Both the position numbers and the translations under genes were made by a program. From Taxawa tesnikishii (nom. ined.) (lineage: Eukaryota > Ascomycota > Dothideomycetes > Dothideales): a stretch of 64,000 nucleotides of DNA. Positions within the stretch are counted from its first letter, which is position 1. Every line of letters begins with the position of its first letter. Positions 49,991 through 61,504 of this stretch are shown here, in pieces. Location: contig JAPDRO010000012.1 of assembly GCA_030247885.1 (NCBI GenBank), forward strand, positions 1 through 64,000, given 5' to 3'. Below the pieces are notes generated by a model. That model was not told the origin of the DNA. It saw only the letters and a list, made by a program, of their open reading frames with translations, and searched no databases.

Positions 49991-52900
49991 CTACGGTCTG
50001 GGGCCATCTTGCCTAACCCTTGCCGCGCTCTCATCGGTTTCCGGCCTCATTCCAAAGCCATACCCGCTTTTCTTCTTCCTGCTCCTCCTGTCGCCGAACT
50101 GCTCATCAAACTTTCTGATAGCGCCCAGCGAGCTCATGTCTTCACTGATCGAAGCGCTAATCTCAGCCAATGCTTTATCGAAATGCTTGGAGTTCAGCGT
50201 GCGTCGTTCGGGAAGTCTGAAGTCTTCGTCTTTTGCGAGTTGCTCGTTCTCTTCCCGCACGCAGGTCAATGCGGCGGCAACACACAGGTTCTTCAGATCC
50301 GAGCCGGAATACAGAGGCGTCTGTTGTGCAAGCTTCTCCAGTGAGACAGATTCATCCAGTTGTTCGTCCTTCAGATGGATGCCGAGAATGGATTCCCTGT
50401 CCTTGGCGACAGGTAGATCGACTAGCAAACGTCTGGGTAGACGACGGAGCACAGCGTCATCAAGATCGAACGGTCTGTTTGTCGCGACCATCATGAAAAC
50501 GGAGTGATCATCCATGCCGTCCCATCCTCTGAGGAACTGATTGATGATCTCACGATGGGTAGTCCTATTACCAGCGCCGCCTCGTGATCCAAAAATGGCA
50601 TCCGCTTCATCGATGAAGACGATGCAAGGTGACAGCTTCTTTGCCAGACTGAAGACTGCATTGACCATCTTCTCCCCTTCTCCGACGTACTTCTCGTAAA
50701 TCTGCGCTCCACTGACCTCGAGTACTGTTGCTTGAGACTCCTTGGCCACTGCTTTCGCAAGCAAGGTTTTGCCGGTTCCAGGTGGGCCGTACAAGAGCAG
50801 GCCTGGAAGTCTGTCCTTGGCAAGGACACCATATTGGAAGGCTTCCGGTCGGAGAAGTGACAGTGTAGTCAAAGTCTTGAGTGCTTCGATGGTTTCCTTA
50901 GGAGCGTGCACGTCATCGAAAGTGGTCTTGATGTTGTCAGGGTCCACCACACCGCTCAGTAGCCGAGATTCATGCTTCGAGCAGTTCTTCCGCACCTGCT
51001 CCATGCTCCGCTTGTTTACGCTCTGCTTTCGATTCTTTTTCGAACTGTCGGTTCTTTCGATAGGCTTGAAGTCTGGAAGTGTTGTGGCCGCTTGTGGAGC
51101 GATTGTAGGACCTATAGCTCTGTCTGTGACCTCCAGCAGCATGACGGCAAGTGGGATGTGGACGAGCTCCAGCCTTGGTCTTTCCGAGAACAACGTTCGA
51201 AGTCCATCAGCGTAAAGGACAATTCGCAGTATTTCTGCTTGGGGAGGGCATATTCCCCAAGCTTCAAAGAAGGAAGAAGTTCGTGCCACGGGACAGGATC
51301 ATCGAAGCCCTCTTCGACGACAGGTATTCGTAGACGCCGGATCATGTTCCGTATGTTTCGGATGTTGATGTCCTGTAACCTCCTGTAACCGCCTCCTGTA
51401 ACCAACGGGTTGGCAAGTGAGCGGGAGGTTTCAAGGAAGTCGGGGAAGTTGTGAGTAGCGCTTTTTGCCCAGTGATGGGCTGTAACGGATGTGAAAAAGT
51501 TCTCTTCATCTTCCTCTGAAGAATCAAGTGGCCTGTATTGGGAGTCGGCCGTCGTGCCTACAATGATGATCTGCTCGCCTTCTTTTCTTCGCTGTTGTAC
51601 AATTCTTGCCAGCCGATGGACAATGGCATCTCCTTGGCGCGTCATGCGAAGGTTGTGGAGGTCTCGGAGGTGAACTATAGTGCGAGCACCTCGGTTCTTC
51701 CTTGATACGCTTTCCTCTTTCGACACGTCTGGATACGATTCTGTATCGCGAACTTCAAGAGCGATATGAGAACGCTTTACTGCGTTCGTCAGTGCGAGTC
51801 CTATTTCTAAACCCTTTAACTCCGGTTTGTTTGTCTTTGCTAATTTGTAGCGCGCAAAGCTCGAACGGAATGTTTTCACAGCGGGTTCGCGATCATACGC
51901 TGTCCTCTTTGTGGCAGGAGCATCAAGCAGGCTGTCAAGCAAAGTTGAGAGCTTGAACTCGTCCCACGAAGTTGGTTTAGGACCAGTCCGAAGCGCAGGC
52001 TGAGTCGACTGTGGCGTTGCCGTGTCTGAAGTGTTTGCAAGATTGATTCCGAACACACGTCCGGTACCCAGAGCATTTCTGAGGACATCCTTGTTCTGCT
52101 CTAGTAGTTGCTTGATATCTTCAATGTTTCCGAACGGAGATCCGGAGCCATCCATATCGCCAATGTCTTGTTCCACATCGTCCATTGCAGGATCGTCTTC
52201 CGCTTTTGCATTGTCTGGACTCAGAGCATCGCTCAGTGAAGTGGCTTGAAAGCCTCGATATGTCTCGTACGCCAACGTAGCTATTGATCCGGGCGTATCG
52301 TCGTGTTGAACGTAATCCTCTCCGAGTTCAGCAAGATCGTTTGCATCCAGTCGGATGATATCGGCCCCGGCGAGATCAGCCATCTGCTCCACAAATCCGT
52401 CGACCTCCTCATGCGCGTTCGAGTCAAGAAAATGGATTGCAAGATTAGTTTTGGTGGAAGAGAAGGTCTTTCCCACATCTGGTCTTGCAAGAGAAAAAGC
52501 AGCCTCCATCAGCGCTTGCACCAGGACACGTAGCCAGATGCTGGGGTCAGAACCTGATGAAAAAAATTGTCCACACCAAAAGCATCCGGATCGGTAATCT
52601 TTTTCGAAGGTTCCTCCGTCACAGAAGTAACAGAAGGTACTCGAAAACTGGGTTCAAAAGTAGCAGGTTTGGCTGACTTGACATCCTCCTTATCGTCTTT
52701 GGCACCGAGAGCTTTCTCGAACTCCTTCCTCATGGCTTCTTGCAACTCTGTGGGTACTCCAGCTGCATGGAGCTTTCGCCGCTTTGCATGATCCTCCATT
52801 CTCTGGATTTCATCTTGCTTAGCCTTCAAGATCTTCTTGTCCTCCACATCATACGGTATGCTAAGCAGAGTATTGTCCGTCCCTTTCTCAACCAACCATA

Positions 52901-53269
52901 TACGCTTTCTTTCACCCGAAGCCTTCTTATTCTCAGAGCTTTCGCAGAGCTTGACGTTGTACTTCAGGAACCAATCCGGAATCGGGGGCACGGCTGGAAT
53001 CCCTCTCGGCCTCCTGTTGCGCAGTGTCCTCCTGCCTCCGTGTTCATTAAGCCTTGCCACATTCTGATCGACTTCCGATGCCACAACGTCTTGCGCTGCT
53101 TCTATCTCCTTTTGCTCGGCTCTTCATCCTGGCGGACACCTCCCTCGTCTGATGGCGGCCTCGACGAATCTCTTGTTGAGTGTGATACATGAAAACTGCG
53201 GCGCTGGCGGGTGATCCGTTGGCGCTTCGCGACTTGGTGCAGCCTCTTATGCCATGCAATTGCGCGCAT
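49991..53269 (-). CDS. Mitochondrial MSP1/spastin-class AAA ATPase
   Basis: An AAA+ ATPase of about 1093 aa, probably a protein translocase or extractor in mitochondria. ATG 53269 is chosen because it gives a presequence-like N-terminus (MRAIAWHKRLHQVAKR, then QRRSFHVSHS), basic and free of acidic residues. A long central region has acidic linkers. The C-terminal AAA module has Walker A LLYGPPGTGKTLLAKAVA, pore loop IYEKYVGEGEK, Walker B CIVFIDEADAIFG, sensor 1 VATNRP and arginine finger LRRLPRR. No intron is seen. The frame changes three times, in AAAA (53110-53113), in the 7-base run 52560-52566 and in CCCC (51241-51244), each equal to one missing base. The AAA core resembles MSP1/ATAD1, but the protein is about three times longer. 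Confidence 0.82.
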
Positions 53270-54189
53270 TGGATTGCGCGGCGGTGCTGTTGTACGTGAT
53301 GTTGTGTAGGGACAGCGGGAGACGTGACTCCAGAAAGTTCATGTACAGTTTCCATTTCCGTTTGAGCGGACTTTAAACGGATTTAGTCAGCTAAGGCTTG
53401 GCATTTGCTCTTCTTTCACAATTGGGCTATACTTGTCTCCCTCCTGCAGGTCTCTAGCTTGATACTGTTGCGATTGGCTCACCTTCATGCCCAGATCGGA
53501 GCTCTGAAGATTGGTAGCGGGATCACCATGCCTCCCCGTGTGGCCTTTTGCAGATGGATTTCCCTGACATCCTTCTTTGGACGGTGCTCGGAACGTGCTC
53601 AGTTCACTCATTTATCGACGAGACCAATACTGCAGACGCTGTTCCACGGGTTGCCACACGAAGCTAAGTGATGAGAGTAACTTTTTGCTTCAACTCATAT
53701 TCCCTTCTCTCATCATCTCCCTCAAACAACCCTTCACGACCCTGCTGCAACACGCGAACTACTCCTTGTGTTTGATAGCGACAGTGTGCGCCGCCCGGCG
53801 TATCCACAAAAGTTGCTTGGCTCCGTCCAGACCTCGAAGACACGATCCCATTTCCTTTCCCTTTACCTGCCGACCAGACCAACACCTCTGACCTCCAATC
53901 CGTTCACGTTCCTCCAAACGTCAATGCACATGCTCGCTGAATGGCCGACCCGATGCTTAACAACATGGTCATATACAGGACCTCAAACCTCTCTGGCCAA
54001 GCGCTCCGCGTGGTTGCTGTGGCGTAGCGAGTCGTCCCAGCTGGCCCCATTGTGGGGGCGGTGAGGTATTGTCGTCAATTTTCTCTCAATTTCGTTGAAC
54101 ATGTTCGTCATGAAATGCTTTTAGGCAGTGTTATCTCTCATATGGTCACATGACACATTAGGGCCTCCCGGCGCAACGAATGGCGACAG
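53270..54189. other. Intergenic, no gene recognised
   Basis: About 920 bp upstream of the AAA gene. Several short open frames exist on both strands but none has a recognisable motif or convincing splice pattern. Confidence 0.45.
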
Positions 54190-54630
54190 TCAGGTATCGG
54201 AAGATGCACAGCTGCCACTCTGCGATGCTGAACGCTGCATGCTCTGAGTGGCGGCCTGGAAGCGATCGAAGTCTGGAAAGCTGATGTAGCCGTCTGATGT
54301 CACGTGTCAGTATTATATGAAGATTGGAGATTGCTTGCGTAGTAACGGCAGGCACCGACCTTGATGGCTGTCTGAGAGGCGCCGGTTGACTACATCCCAT
54401 AACGCCCTGTCATCATCAAGCGGGGTTGGCGAGGGTGAGGATGGCGGACTGCTCATGGGCGTTGTCCGACGTGATGATGAATGAGGACTTGATGCGACAC
54501 GCGACAGGATCAGGGTTGCTTTGGCGGTCGCCGACGTGCTGCACTGGGATGTGTGCGAGTTTTGGCGGTTGAGGGACGGCGGAGTGATGGTCGAGGGAGT
54601 GATGGGAACGCGTTTAAGGCTACCGGCCAT
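54190..54630 (-). CDS. Small Ser/Pro-rich protein with an EF-hand-like loop
   Basis: A predicted protein of 124 aa. Exon 1 runs from ATG 54630 (MAGSLKRVPITPSTITPPSL) to 54360, exon 2 from 54293 to the stop at 54190, with a 66-bp intron (GTCGGT...ACATCAG). The first two thirds are rich in Ser, Thr and Pro. The spliced junction creates LSDSHQDGYISFPDFDRF, which fits an EF-hand loop (D at 1, D at 5, G at 6, I at 8, D at 12). The fact that splicing builds the motif supports the model. The donor is not a strong consensus. The function is unknown; the name of the family is not known to me. Confidence 0.55.
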
Positions 54631-56264
54631 GGCGGACAACTGGTTTGGGATTGAGATATCGACGTGAGCTGATAGACGGAGTATTTCCGAGAGCAGGCTG
54701 TCAGAGCAGTTTGACCACTGGTTTGAGAGGCAGGCGCAGGAAGCAGTCCGGTTTGTAGTCTTCACAGGTTTGGATGTTGAAAACGAGAGTGGTTTTTAGG
54801 CGGCAAGGCGGCAGGCGTTGGGAAGCTGATTCGAGGACGGGGACGGAGACGGAGGGATGATGGATGATGGATGAGAGGGGCAGCAGTAGACATGTACCCG
54901 GATAAGAGCGAGTTCGTGTTTGTATACGTGCGCACTCGTACCCTAACATGAGACGCTTAGGACCAGTAATCATGACGCACGCGACAACCGCGGCAGCTAC
55001 TACTGCTTTATGCGTCTGCTGGGATGCGCTGTCTAGCAGGCACTGGCCTGGACAGAGGCCCCCTAGCGAACTTGGTTTAGGCGTGGGAATCGCCCAGGAG
55101 CCCACGGAGCTACACCAGTCGTTGCTGAAGTGGACAAGGGGTGCGCGGCAGCTGTTCCAAGTCGTCAGACAGGTACCGCTACATCGAGTCGACAGTTTCT
55201 GGCCGCGATAGATCCATCCGCTTACCCTGGCTAGCTGTGTGCTGTGTGCTGCGGGCTGCGGGCTGCGGGCTGCGGGCTGCCATGTGCTGGAGCTGCAACA
55301 TTCCGTTTCTCGGGCTCGCGTTGGAGAAAGGCGCAGCGCTGCCCAACGCGTACCGGGCATACCCGACAGGGAGGCATTGCCTGTGAGTGGCCGCCTGCGG
55401 GAACAGGATGCAGACGGTGGCTCGGAAAGACTGGGAGACAAGTCCCGCGGATGGGGGAGCCGGAAGACGCCATTAGCACAGATTCAGCCTGTCTTTCCGG
55501 GTCGCGCCACGATTTGTAACGCGTTGCCCGATTCAAAATACCACACCGACGCTGATGCGAGCAGGTTGGAAGCGGAACGACACGCTGCTTGACACGTATG
55601 CGGGCGTAACTGCCGGCATTATCCACGAGATGCCGCTGAACGCAGACGCCGGCCTGGTCTTGCAGCAGATGTAACCATCTTATCTTGAAGCACTCGCCGC
55701 CTCGTGCGAGAACAGAAGAGCTGCGAGGCCTGTTAGCCGAGCGAGGCGGGCGTTTGTGGAACACAGAGGAGAAGGATGGCCTGTTTGTGCCAGCCACAAA
55801 TCGGTGATTCGACGAGACATGCAGATGTAGCGCGCGGCCGGCGGGGTACAAGAACAAGGACGTTGCGCGTCGCCGTGATCGTCGCGGCGAGCCGCTCCCG
55901 CACCCACACTGTCACATTTCTCCAACGGGCAAGTTGTTGGTTGGCTTTGTCAATGGCCATGACGACGAATTGAGAGCCATGACGGCGGACCGCACGACTG
56001 TCACGAACGCTGATATGCGGAAGATCCCCGATCCTCACATGGGCAAGGAGGATCAGCAAACGTCGCTGCTCAAGACCAAATAGTCTGCTATCTAAGTAAA
56101 ACGACGCTTTATCGAGACGCCAAGTGGTTCCAGTGCATCGAAAAGGAGGCCCAGAATGACTCTGGGAGAACACCTCTGACTGAAAGAGAAACCGACGCGA
56201 TGCAAAACGGTCACCTGAAGAGACGAAATGCGTAATTATGCATGCAATCAGTGCTGTTTGAGCG
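54631..56264. other. Intergenic, no gene recognised
   Basis: About 1.6 kb of GC-rich DNA. Open frames on the minus strand have no recognisable motif. It includes the GGGCTGC heptamer array. A lineage-specific gene with introns cannot be excluded. Confidence 0.45.
55249..55281. repeat. (GGGCTGC)n heptamer array
   Basis: CTGC followed by four tandem GGGCTGC units, preceded by two GTGTGCT-like units. Simple repeat. Confidence 0.85.
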
Positions 56265-58107
56265 TTAGTCGCGGCTGTAGTACCAATATCGATGCCCCTG
56301 GCTAGCACTTACGTCGACATCCTCCCAAGCACGGCCCTTGACAGCGGACAATTCTTCCATGGTCATGATCTTGCCAGTGGTGACTGGAGAAGCGGTCAGC
56401 AACGAGAACAGACGAATCGGGACACGGCCACGCTTACAGTAGCCGGCATGGATCTTTGCATCAATCTCCACTCTGGAGTCTTCCGGAATCATCTTCAGGA
56501 ACGCATTAGTCAAATTCAAGTGCCGGAATGTGTACAGGCACGAAACTCACCTCGTCCGGAATTGGAACCCGCTCGTAAATGGGGATCCCCTGCTCTACAA
56601 TCGCGTCGTGTTTCATGCTGCAGTCCGAGTCAGCACGAGCGCCAAGTGATCAAGTCAGCCCACATATAGCGTCTCTTACTTTGACATGCTCAGCATGCGG
56701 TCAATCTTGGTGATACCAAGCCAATGCAAAATATCGGGCATGAGCGCTTGGAAACGCATGTCCTTGACGCCGGCTATGTTTTCAGTGCGTTTGAAATACT
56801 CGCTTGCTTTGTCGGACCCGCGTTTCCGGGCATTGTAGACCAGATACTTGGTCACCTCGCCTAGGGCGCGGCCTTCTTTCCGGAAGTAAATGACTACGCC
56901 GCTGCCACCTTTCTGTGCCTCCTTGACCGCTTCTTCGACACCGAAAATCAGATACGGCCGACACGTGCAAATGTCAGAGCCGAAGACATCACTTCCATTG
57001 CACTCGTCGTGAACACGCAGAGCAAGGCGGACGTTGGGATCAGACATCTTCTTGACATCGCCGAACACGTACACCGTCAGGCCACCAATCGGCGGCAGGA
57101 ATAGCTTAATATCGTTTCGCGTGATAAGTTCCGGGTATGAGCCTCCTGTGTGCTCAAACAGTGAGCGTCTTAGAGTGCCTTCATCAATACCGAAGCGCTC
57201 TGCGACTCCCGGAAGATACCACACTGGCTCGACCGCAATCTTAGTGACCGCAAGCTCTCCCTGTTCGTTAAGACAGATCTTGCCATCAGGTACAAGGCGA
57301 CCCTTCCGTACGCTGTCCTCCAGCTCCGGAAGCTTCATGTGTGCTCGGGTAACGGCAATGGTAGGCCTAATCTCCACGTTCTCCTTGTCCATAGTGTCCT
57401 TGTACAACCAAGGAGCAAGATGGCCGAGAGGATCCATTGCCACGATCTTTTTGGGGTCGGACCACTGAGGAAAGGGTCCAATATTGGCTGCAGGTTCTGT
57501 GTTGGTAAAGTCTGGCTTGTGGTCAACGTCGAGGTTCTTGCTCGCCACTGCGAGCGCGTAGTAGATCGAGTATGACCCGCCATGAGCGCCGATAGCTACA
57601 TCGCGTTAGATAAGATTGTAATCGTTCAGGATTCCTGAGGGCGTACCGTTTCGCTTCCGAATAGTGCTTGGGTTTCGAGAGACTACAACAGGCCCCGCAG
57701 ATTGGGATCTCTGTTGCCCCAATCCATAGGTAACGGGTCCACTCCAGCTTGACCGGGATAAGAAGTGAGTATGATCTTAGATGTCATGCTCGTCCTCCGG
57801 CCACCCATATCCGGCGGGGGCGAAGTAACCCTATTGTCGCCGTTCGCGGGCGCTGACCTGGGGATGTGCTGCTGTCAGCTGGTTCTGAGGGAGCCTCAAC
57901 CTTCGCGGCGGCATCCTTGGACATAACCGGATCGACCACAGTTCCGTCTTGTATCTCCTTCACTCCGGCCAATATGTTGACTCTTCCGTTGATTGCATCC
58001 ACAGCAGACGCTAGTTGGGCGTTCTCTTGCTGTAATGACTTGATGCTCGACAATATCTCGTGTAATATGCTGGAGTCAGAACCAGCGCTCCCGTTTACCT
58101 GTGCCAT
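56265..58107 (-). CDS. URC1: URC1 uracil catabolism protein, GTP cyclohydrolase II family
   Basis: A relative of GTP cyclohydrolase II that in yeasts acts in the URC uracil degradation pathway, not in riboflavin synthesis. Exons are 58107-57647, 57595-56680, 56617-56551, 56492-56438 and 56383-56265; introns are 51-62 bp with GT-AG ends. Family marks are IGAHGGSYSIYYALAVASK, DFTNTEPAANIGPF, the zinc Cys motif DVFGSDICTCRPYLI (usual three-Cys region of the family) and IYFRKEGRALGE. The N-terminus adds a predicted coiled coil (EILSSIKSLQQENAQLAS). The frame changes at GGGGG 57816-57820 and CCCC 57693-57696, each equal to one missing base, giving about 539 aa. The last residues may instead come from a further exon, since GTAAGT follows WEDVD. 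Confidence 0.87.
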
Positions 58108-58713
58108 GCTGGGTTGTGTCTCTAGAAGCCGGAAAGTTTATTGAGAAAGGTGATATGAAACGGAACAAGAGGATGGTAGGACTGAGAGATCATGGGACTT
58201 GCCTTTGAAGCAACGGTAGCCTGTCGCGCGTGGACATGTGATTAAACACTACTCACTTATCATGTGATTAAACGTTACTCACTTATCATGCACATGCCCG
58301 AACGATAGGCGCCCCGCGCCCTTCCTATTCCGGCCGGCAACACCCCGCTCAAAGCCTCGGCGTCCGGACATGTTTGTAAGGATGTCCGCTTGTGCTCTCA
58401 GTGCCTTTGGAGTACGAACACAACTGAGAGATAGGCTGTTGTTGAGCTGTCTTTAATCCCACATGAAGGCAAGCGATGTACAAGTGTTGCAGTGACATGT
58501 TAGTCTGGATTGCGAGTTGAACTCTGACTCGAGATGGACAATCGTTATAAACAGTAGCCCGGAGTTCAGCCCTACGGCGAGCAACGTCACGCTTCCCTTC
58601 CCTTTCACTCGGTGTCGGCAGGCGCGTCGCAGAGCCCAAAGTACATTTCTCTACACGCCAGTTCATTCTCAACCCACAACCACAACTCCCCAGTCTGACC
58701 AATAACAGTCAAC
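58108..58713. other. Divergent promoter region between URC1 and ELF1
   Basis: About 600 bp shared by the two genes. It contains the 26-bp tandem repeat listed separately. A pyrimidine-rich stretch (CTTCCCTTCCCTTTCAC) lies about 110 bp before the ELF1 ATG. No gene is seen. Confidence 0.55.
58236..58287. repeat. 26-bp direct repeat, 2 copies, between URC1 and ELF1
   Basis: CATGTGATTAAAC..TACTCACTTAT occurs at 58236-58261 and 58262-58287 with two differences, followed by a partial third start (CATGCACATG). Its place about 130 bp before URC1 suggests a possible regulatory array. Confidence 0.85.
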
Positions 58714-59240
58714 ATGGTATGCACAGTTGTGCGACTCTTACGGCGATTTTCGCACATACCAACAAGCATTGATAGGGAAAGCGCAAGTCGTCCAGCAAAC
58801 CGCAGGCCAAGAAGAAGCGTGAAGGCCTTTCCAGTACTTTTCAGTGCCTCTTCTGCAATCACGAAAGCTCCGTAACCGTCAAACTTGACAAGAAGGCTGG
58901 CACCGGCGACCTCGCGTGCAAAGTGTGCGGGCAGACATTCCAAACGGGCATCAACTGTACGCAACACGGCGCGCTACCCTCTTTGTTCTCATTCTAACCC
59001 GTCGCAGACCTCTCAGCCGCCGTCGACGTGTACAGTGACTGGGTCGATGCATGTGACGCAGTAGCCAAGGATGCGGCGGACGCAACTGCAAAAACCGCTC
59101 GAACAACATACCGCGACGTGGACGTGTCATCGCGACACCAGGCGAACGCGACAAGCAAGGAGGAGGGCTACGGAGATGGCGATGGGTTCATAGACGATGA
59201 TGACGCAGATGCCGAGGCTGATTATGCTGACGAGGATTGA
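58714..59240 (+). CDS. ELF1: Transcription elongation factor 1 (ELOF1/Elf1)
   Basis: A small zinc protein that travels with RNA polymerase II and eases passage through chromatin. Exon 1 is only the ATG (58714-58716), then a 59-bp intron (GTATGC...GATAG), exon 2 58776-58956, a 51-bp intron (GTACGC...CGCAG) and exon 3 59008-59240; 138 aa. It begins MGKRKSSSKPQAKKK and has the four-Cys zinc site CLFC...CKVCGQ with the conserved FQTGINYLSAAVDVYSDWVD across the second junction. The acidic C-terminal tail (FIDDDDADAEADYADED) is usual in fungi. The frame is intact. Confidence 0.95.
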
Positions 59241-59734
59241 TGTGCAGAGGGAACATGTAGCATCGGCTCTCCAGCCTCTCGCCCGGCGCAAGCGCAACTC
59301 GGTACTACGCACCAAACCGCTACGCAAGTGCCAGCAACGATGGCGATGGCGATGGCAACGTCGATTAAGAAAGACGCAATGAGCATGAGAGCTACCAAGC
59401 TATTGCGAGCAGGGGCAAAAGAGCGGTCGCCGACTGATTGAAGAATATCGAAATGCCGGATATGGAACCACAGGAAGACAATAACTTGATCTCTCTGATA
59501 TCGGATATGGGAAGTTTATGAAGCATGGAGTTCAAGGAGGGATGTTGATACGGCGTCATACGACAGGCGCATTCGGGGCGTGAAGGACACATCCATTCTG
59601 TAGGACAAGAACTGCTCGTTTCGCGTGGGCGCCCTTCTCAATCAAAATTATCGGCGTCGACGTCTTCCAAAAGCGCACGGACCTTGTTTCCAGTACTCGC
59701 AATCTCGTTTCCAGTCGGACCAGTTGTACGCTTC
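59241..59734. other. Intergenic, convergent between ELF1 and the RTA1-like gene
   Basis: About 490 bp with no recognisable gene, RNA or repeat beyond a GATGGCGATGGCGATGGC run near 59338. Confidence 0.5.
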
Positions 59735-60866
59735 CTAATTCCCTTTCTGGCTTTGTACGGGAACAGAGTACTCGGCGACAGGAAGTCCTGAGCGGTCAGT
59801 TATAGTGCGAATGCCGGCCTTCTTCCTCTCCTTTCGCGACAGGAGATCGCTGTCTTTGCCGGACATGATCCGACCGGAGTGGACGACATAAAGGAGCACC
59901 AATGCGAGCAGCATGGGCAGGGGTCTAAGCAGTACTGGCACGCTTCATGGCTTGAAGTTGTGTTGGCGAAGCCCTTGAAGTAATCCCCGGACGGAACATG
60001 ATGCGTATCTGTTGTACGGTAAGCGGTGATCTTCGGACAACTGGAACCGAATGGTTTACTGTGATGAGGACCAGGACAGCGTACAGAGTGTACAGCAGAG
60101 CGAAGGCTTGTTGCTGGTTGTGACGTCTGCTTCTCTAGCGACAGTGCGGTGGAACTGCAGCGCGAAACGCGTAAACAGCGATATGAAGCCTTGCTGTGCA
60201 CCAACTCCTGCCATGTATATGTGGAGGCCCGGGTTTTAAGACGTCAGTGTACCTCTCGGTAGTCACTGGTTGCAGATCTTACCTCGTAAAACGTCTTTGT
60301 CCGACTCCTTGGGATCAATCGATGCAGAGGCAGCACCGTACACCTGGACGACAAATGCTCTTTATCCAGCCAGCACAACTGTACAGCAATGGCACGCACT
60401 GATGCTCGCACTATATCCAGCACCACAAAGAGTTGTCCGAATCTCCACGCCGATACGCGGAAAACTTTCGCTGCAGGAGTGAAGTTCCATACCATTCGAC
60501 CCATGACCATGTGTACGAAGGCGTTGGTGCAGAGTGGAGCGACTTGAGGAAGCATCGGTGACCTGGCTCCAGCTAACCACTGTTTGGAGAAACGCGTACT
60601 AGTATCAGTACGAAGCAAGCAACACGATAACCGAAGCTCGCAGGATTCTGGATTGAGAGGATCCGCGATATGTAGGTGAGCGTCTGTCATAATGCCCCTA
60701 TGGAGACAACCCAGCAGTATGCCTTGCGATAGCGGATTGCATGGTATATGTGTGCGAGTGTTGTGAGTCCAAAGAGGACGGCCGTGGTGTTTGCTGCTCC
60801 TAATGAGGGGCAGAAAGACCACACGGGGTCCGGCGTGATGAGGGCTGCGCATTCTGCTGAAGGCAT
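59735..60866 (-). pseudogene. RTA1-like multispan membrane protein, interrupted
   Basis: Member of the RTA1/RTM1 family (lipid-translocating exporter-like, seven membrane segments, linked to lipid and toxin resistance). ATG 60866 begins a frame with LITPDPVWSFCPSLGAA and VLFGLTTLAHIYHAIRYRK. Further family motifs are NAFVHMVMGRMVWNFTPAAKV, GQLFVVLDIV, VYGAASASID and LPMLLALVLLYVV followed by HSGRIM. At codon 60 (60687-60689) TGA stands where the family has Trp before QTLTY. There are also apparent single-base losses near 60100, 59985 and 59905, and introns such as 60246-60167 (GTAAGA...GGCAG). The TGA is a substitution, so it is not explained by run-length error. It may be a true pseudogene or a base error. 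Confidence 0.7.
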
Positions 60867-61504
60867 TCTGATAGGAAACTGTCTGTGTTGCAGGTTCTGA
60901 AGTAGATGCCCGGAAAGATTGCGAAGGACTTAGACTGGAAATGAGACAGCTACAACATCTAGATTAATGATTCTTTACTGTCTCTGGCCAAGGCAAAGCC
61001 ATCTATATATGTGCACTTACTCTCATGATACATACACTGTTTGGGTTGAACAGCATCAGGAGTATCGCTCCTCTCAGTGCAATTGGATTGCTCGTATGGT
61101 ATTTGTCTCCCATGAATGTGGAACGCGCAATGACGGACTCTTTCCGCAGCATTTCATATTCGTATGTACCAGACCGTGAGGGCTGAGCCTACTAGACATG
61201 GTCGATCAGAGATTAGACACTGTTAAAGATGGAGTCAATATAGACGAGCTAAGGTCCCTTCATCTCTGATTGGTCGACTCGCATGGAGATTCCACGCCAT
61301 ACCGCGCTTGGACAGCTCAATCCTCCGAATCCTACAGGCTGAGCCCCGCCGGTCGTTAGTGTTCCAGGCGTCCACGATTGTTCGTCTACATATCACGAAC
61401 GACATGGCGTATAGTTGGCCTCCTCGTTCGCTGCCTCGTATGAACATCTGGCAGTCCCCACGAACACTGGTGCTGTACGAGACGCAACGTTGCCAAGTTG
61501 AAAG
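60867..61504. other. Divergent promoter region, RTA1-like and Zn2Cys6 genes
   Basis: About 640 bp. No gene is recognised; open frames lack motifs. It separates a membrane transporter-like gene from a transcription factor, a common layout for local regulation, but that link is not shown. Confidence 0.5.

Noticed and set aside
55733-56308. A 191-codon minus-strand frame downstream of URC1
   Set aside because: No motif, and it overlaps the possible last exon of URC1; too weak to call.
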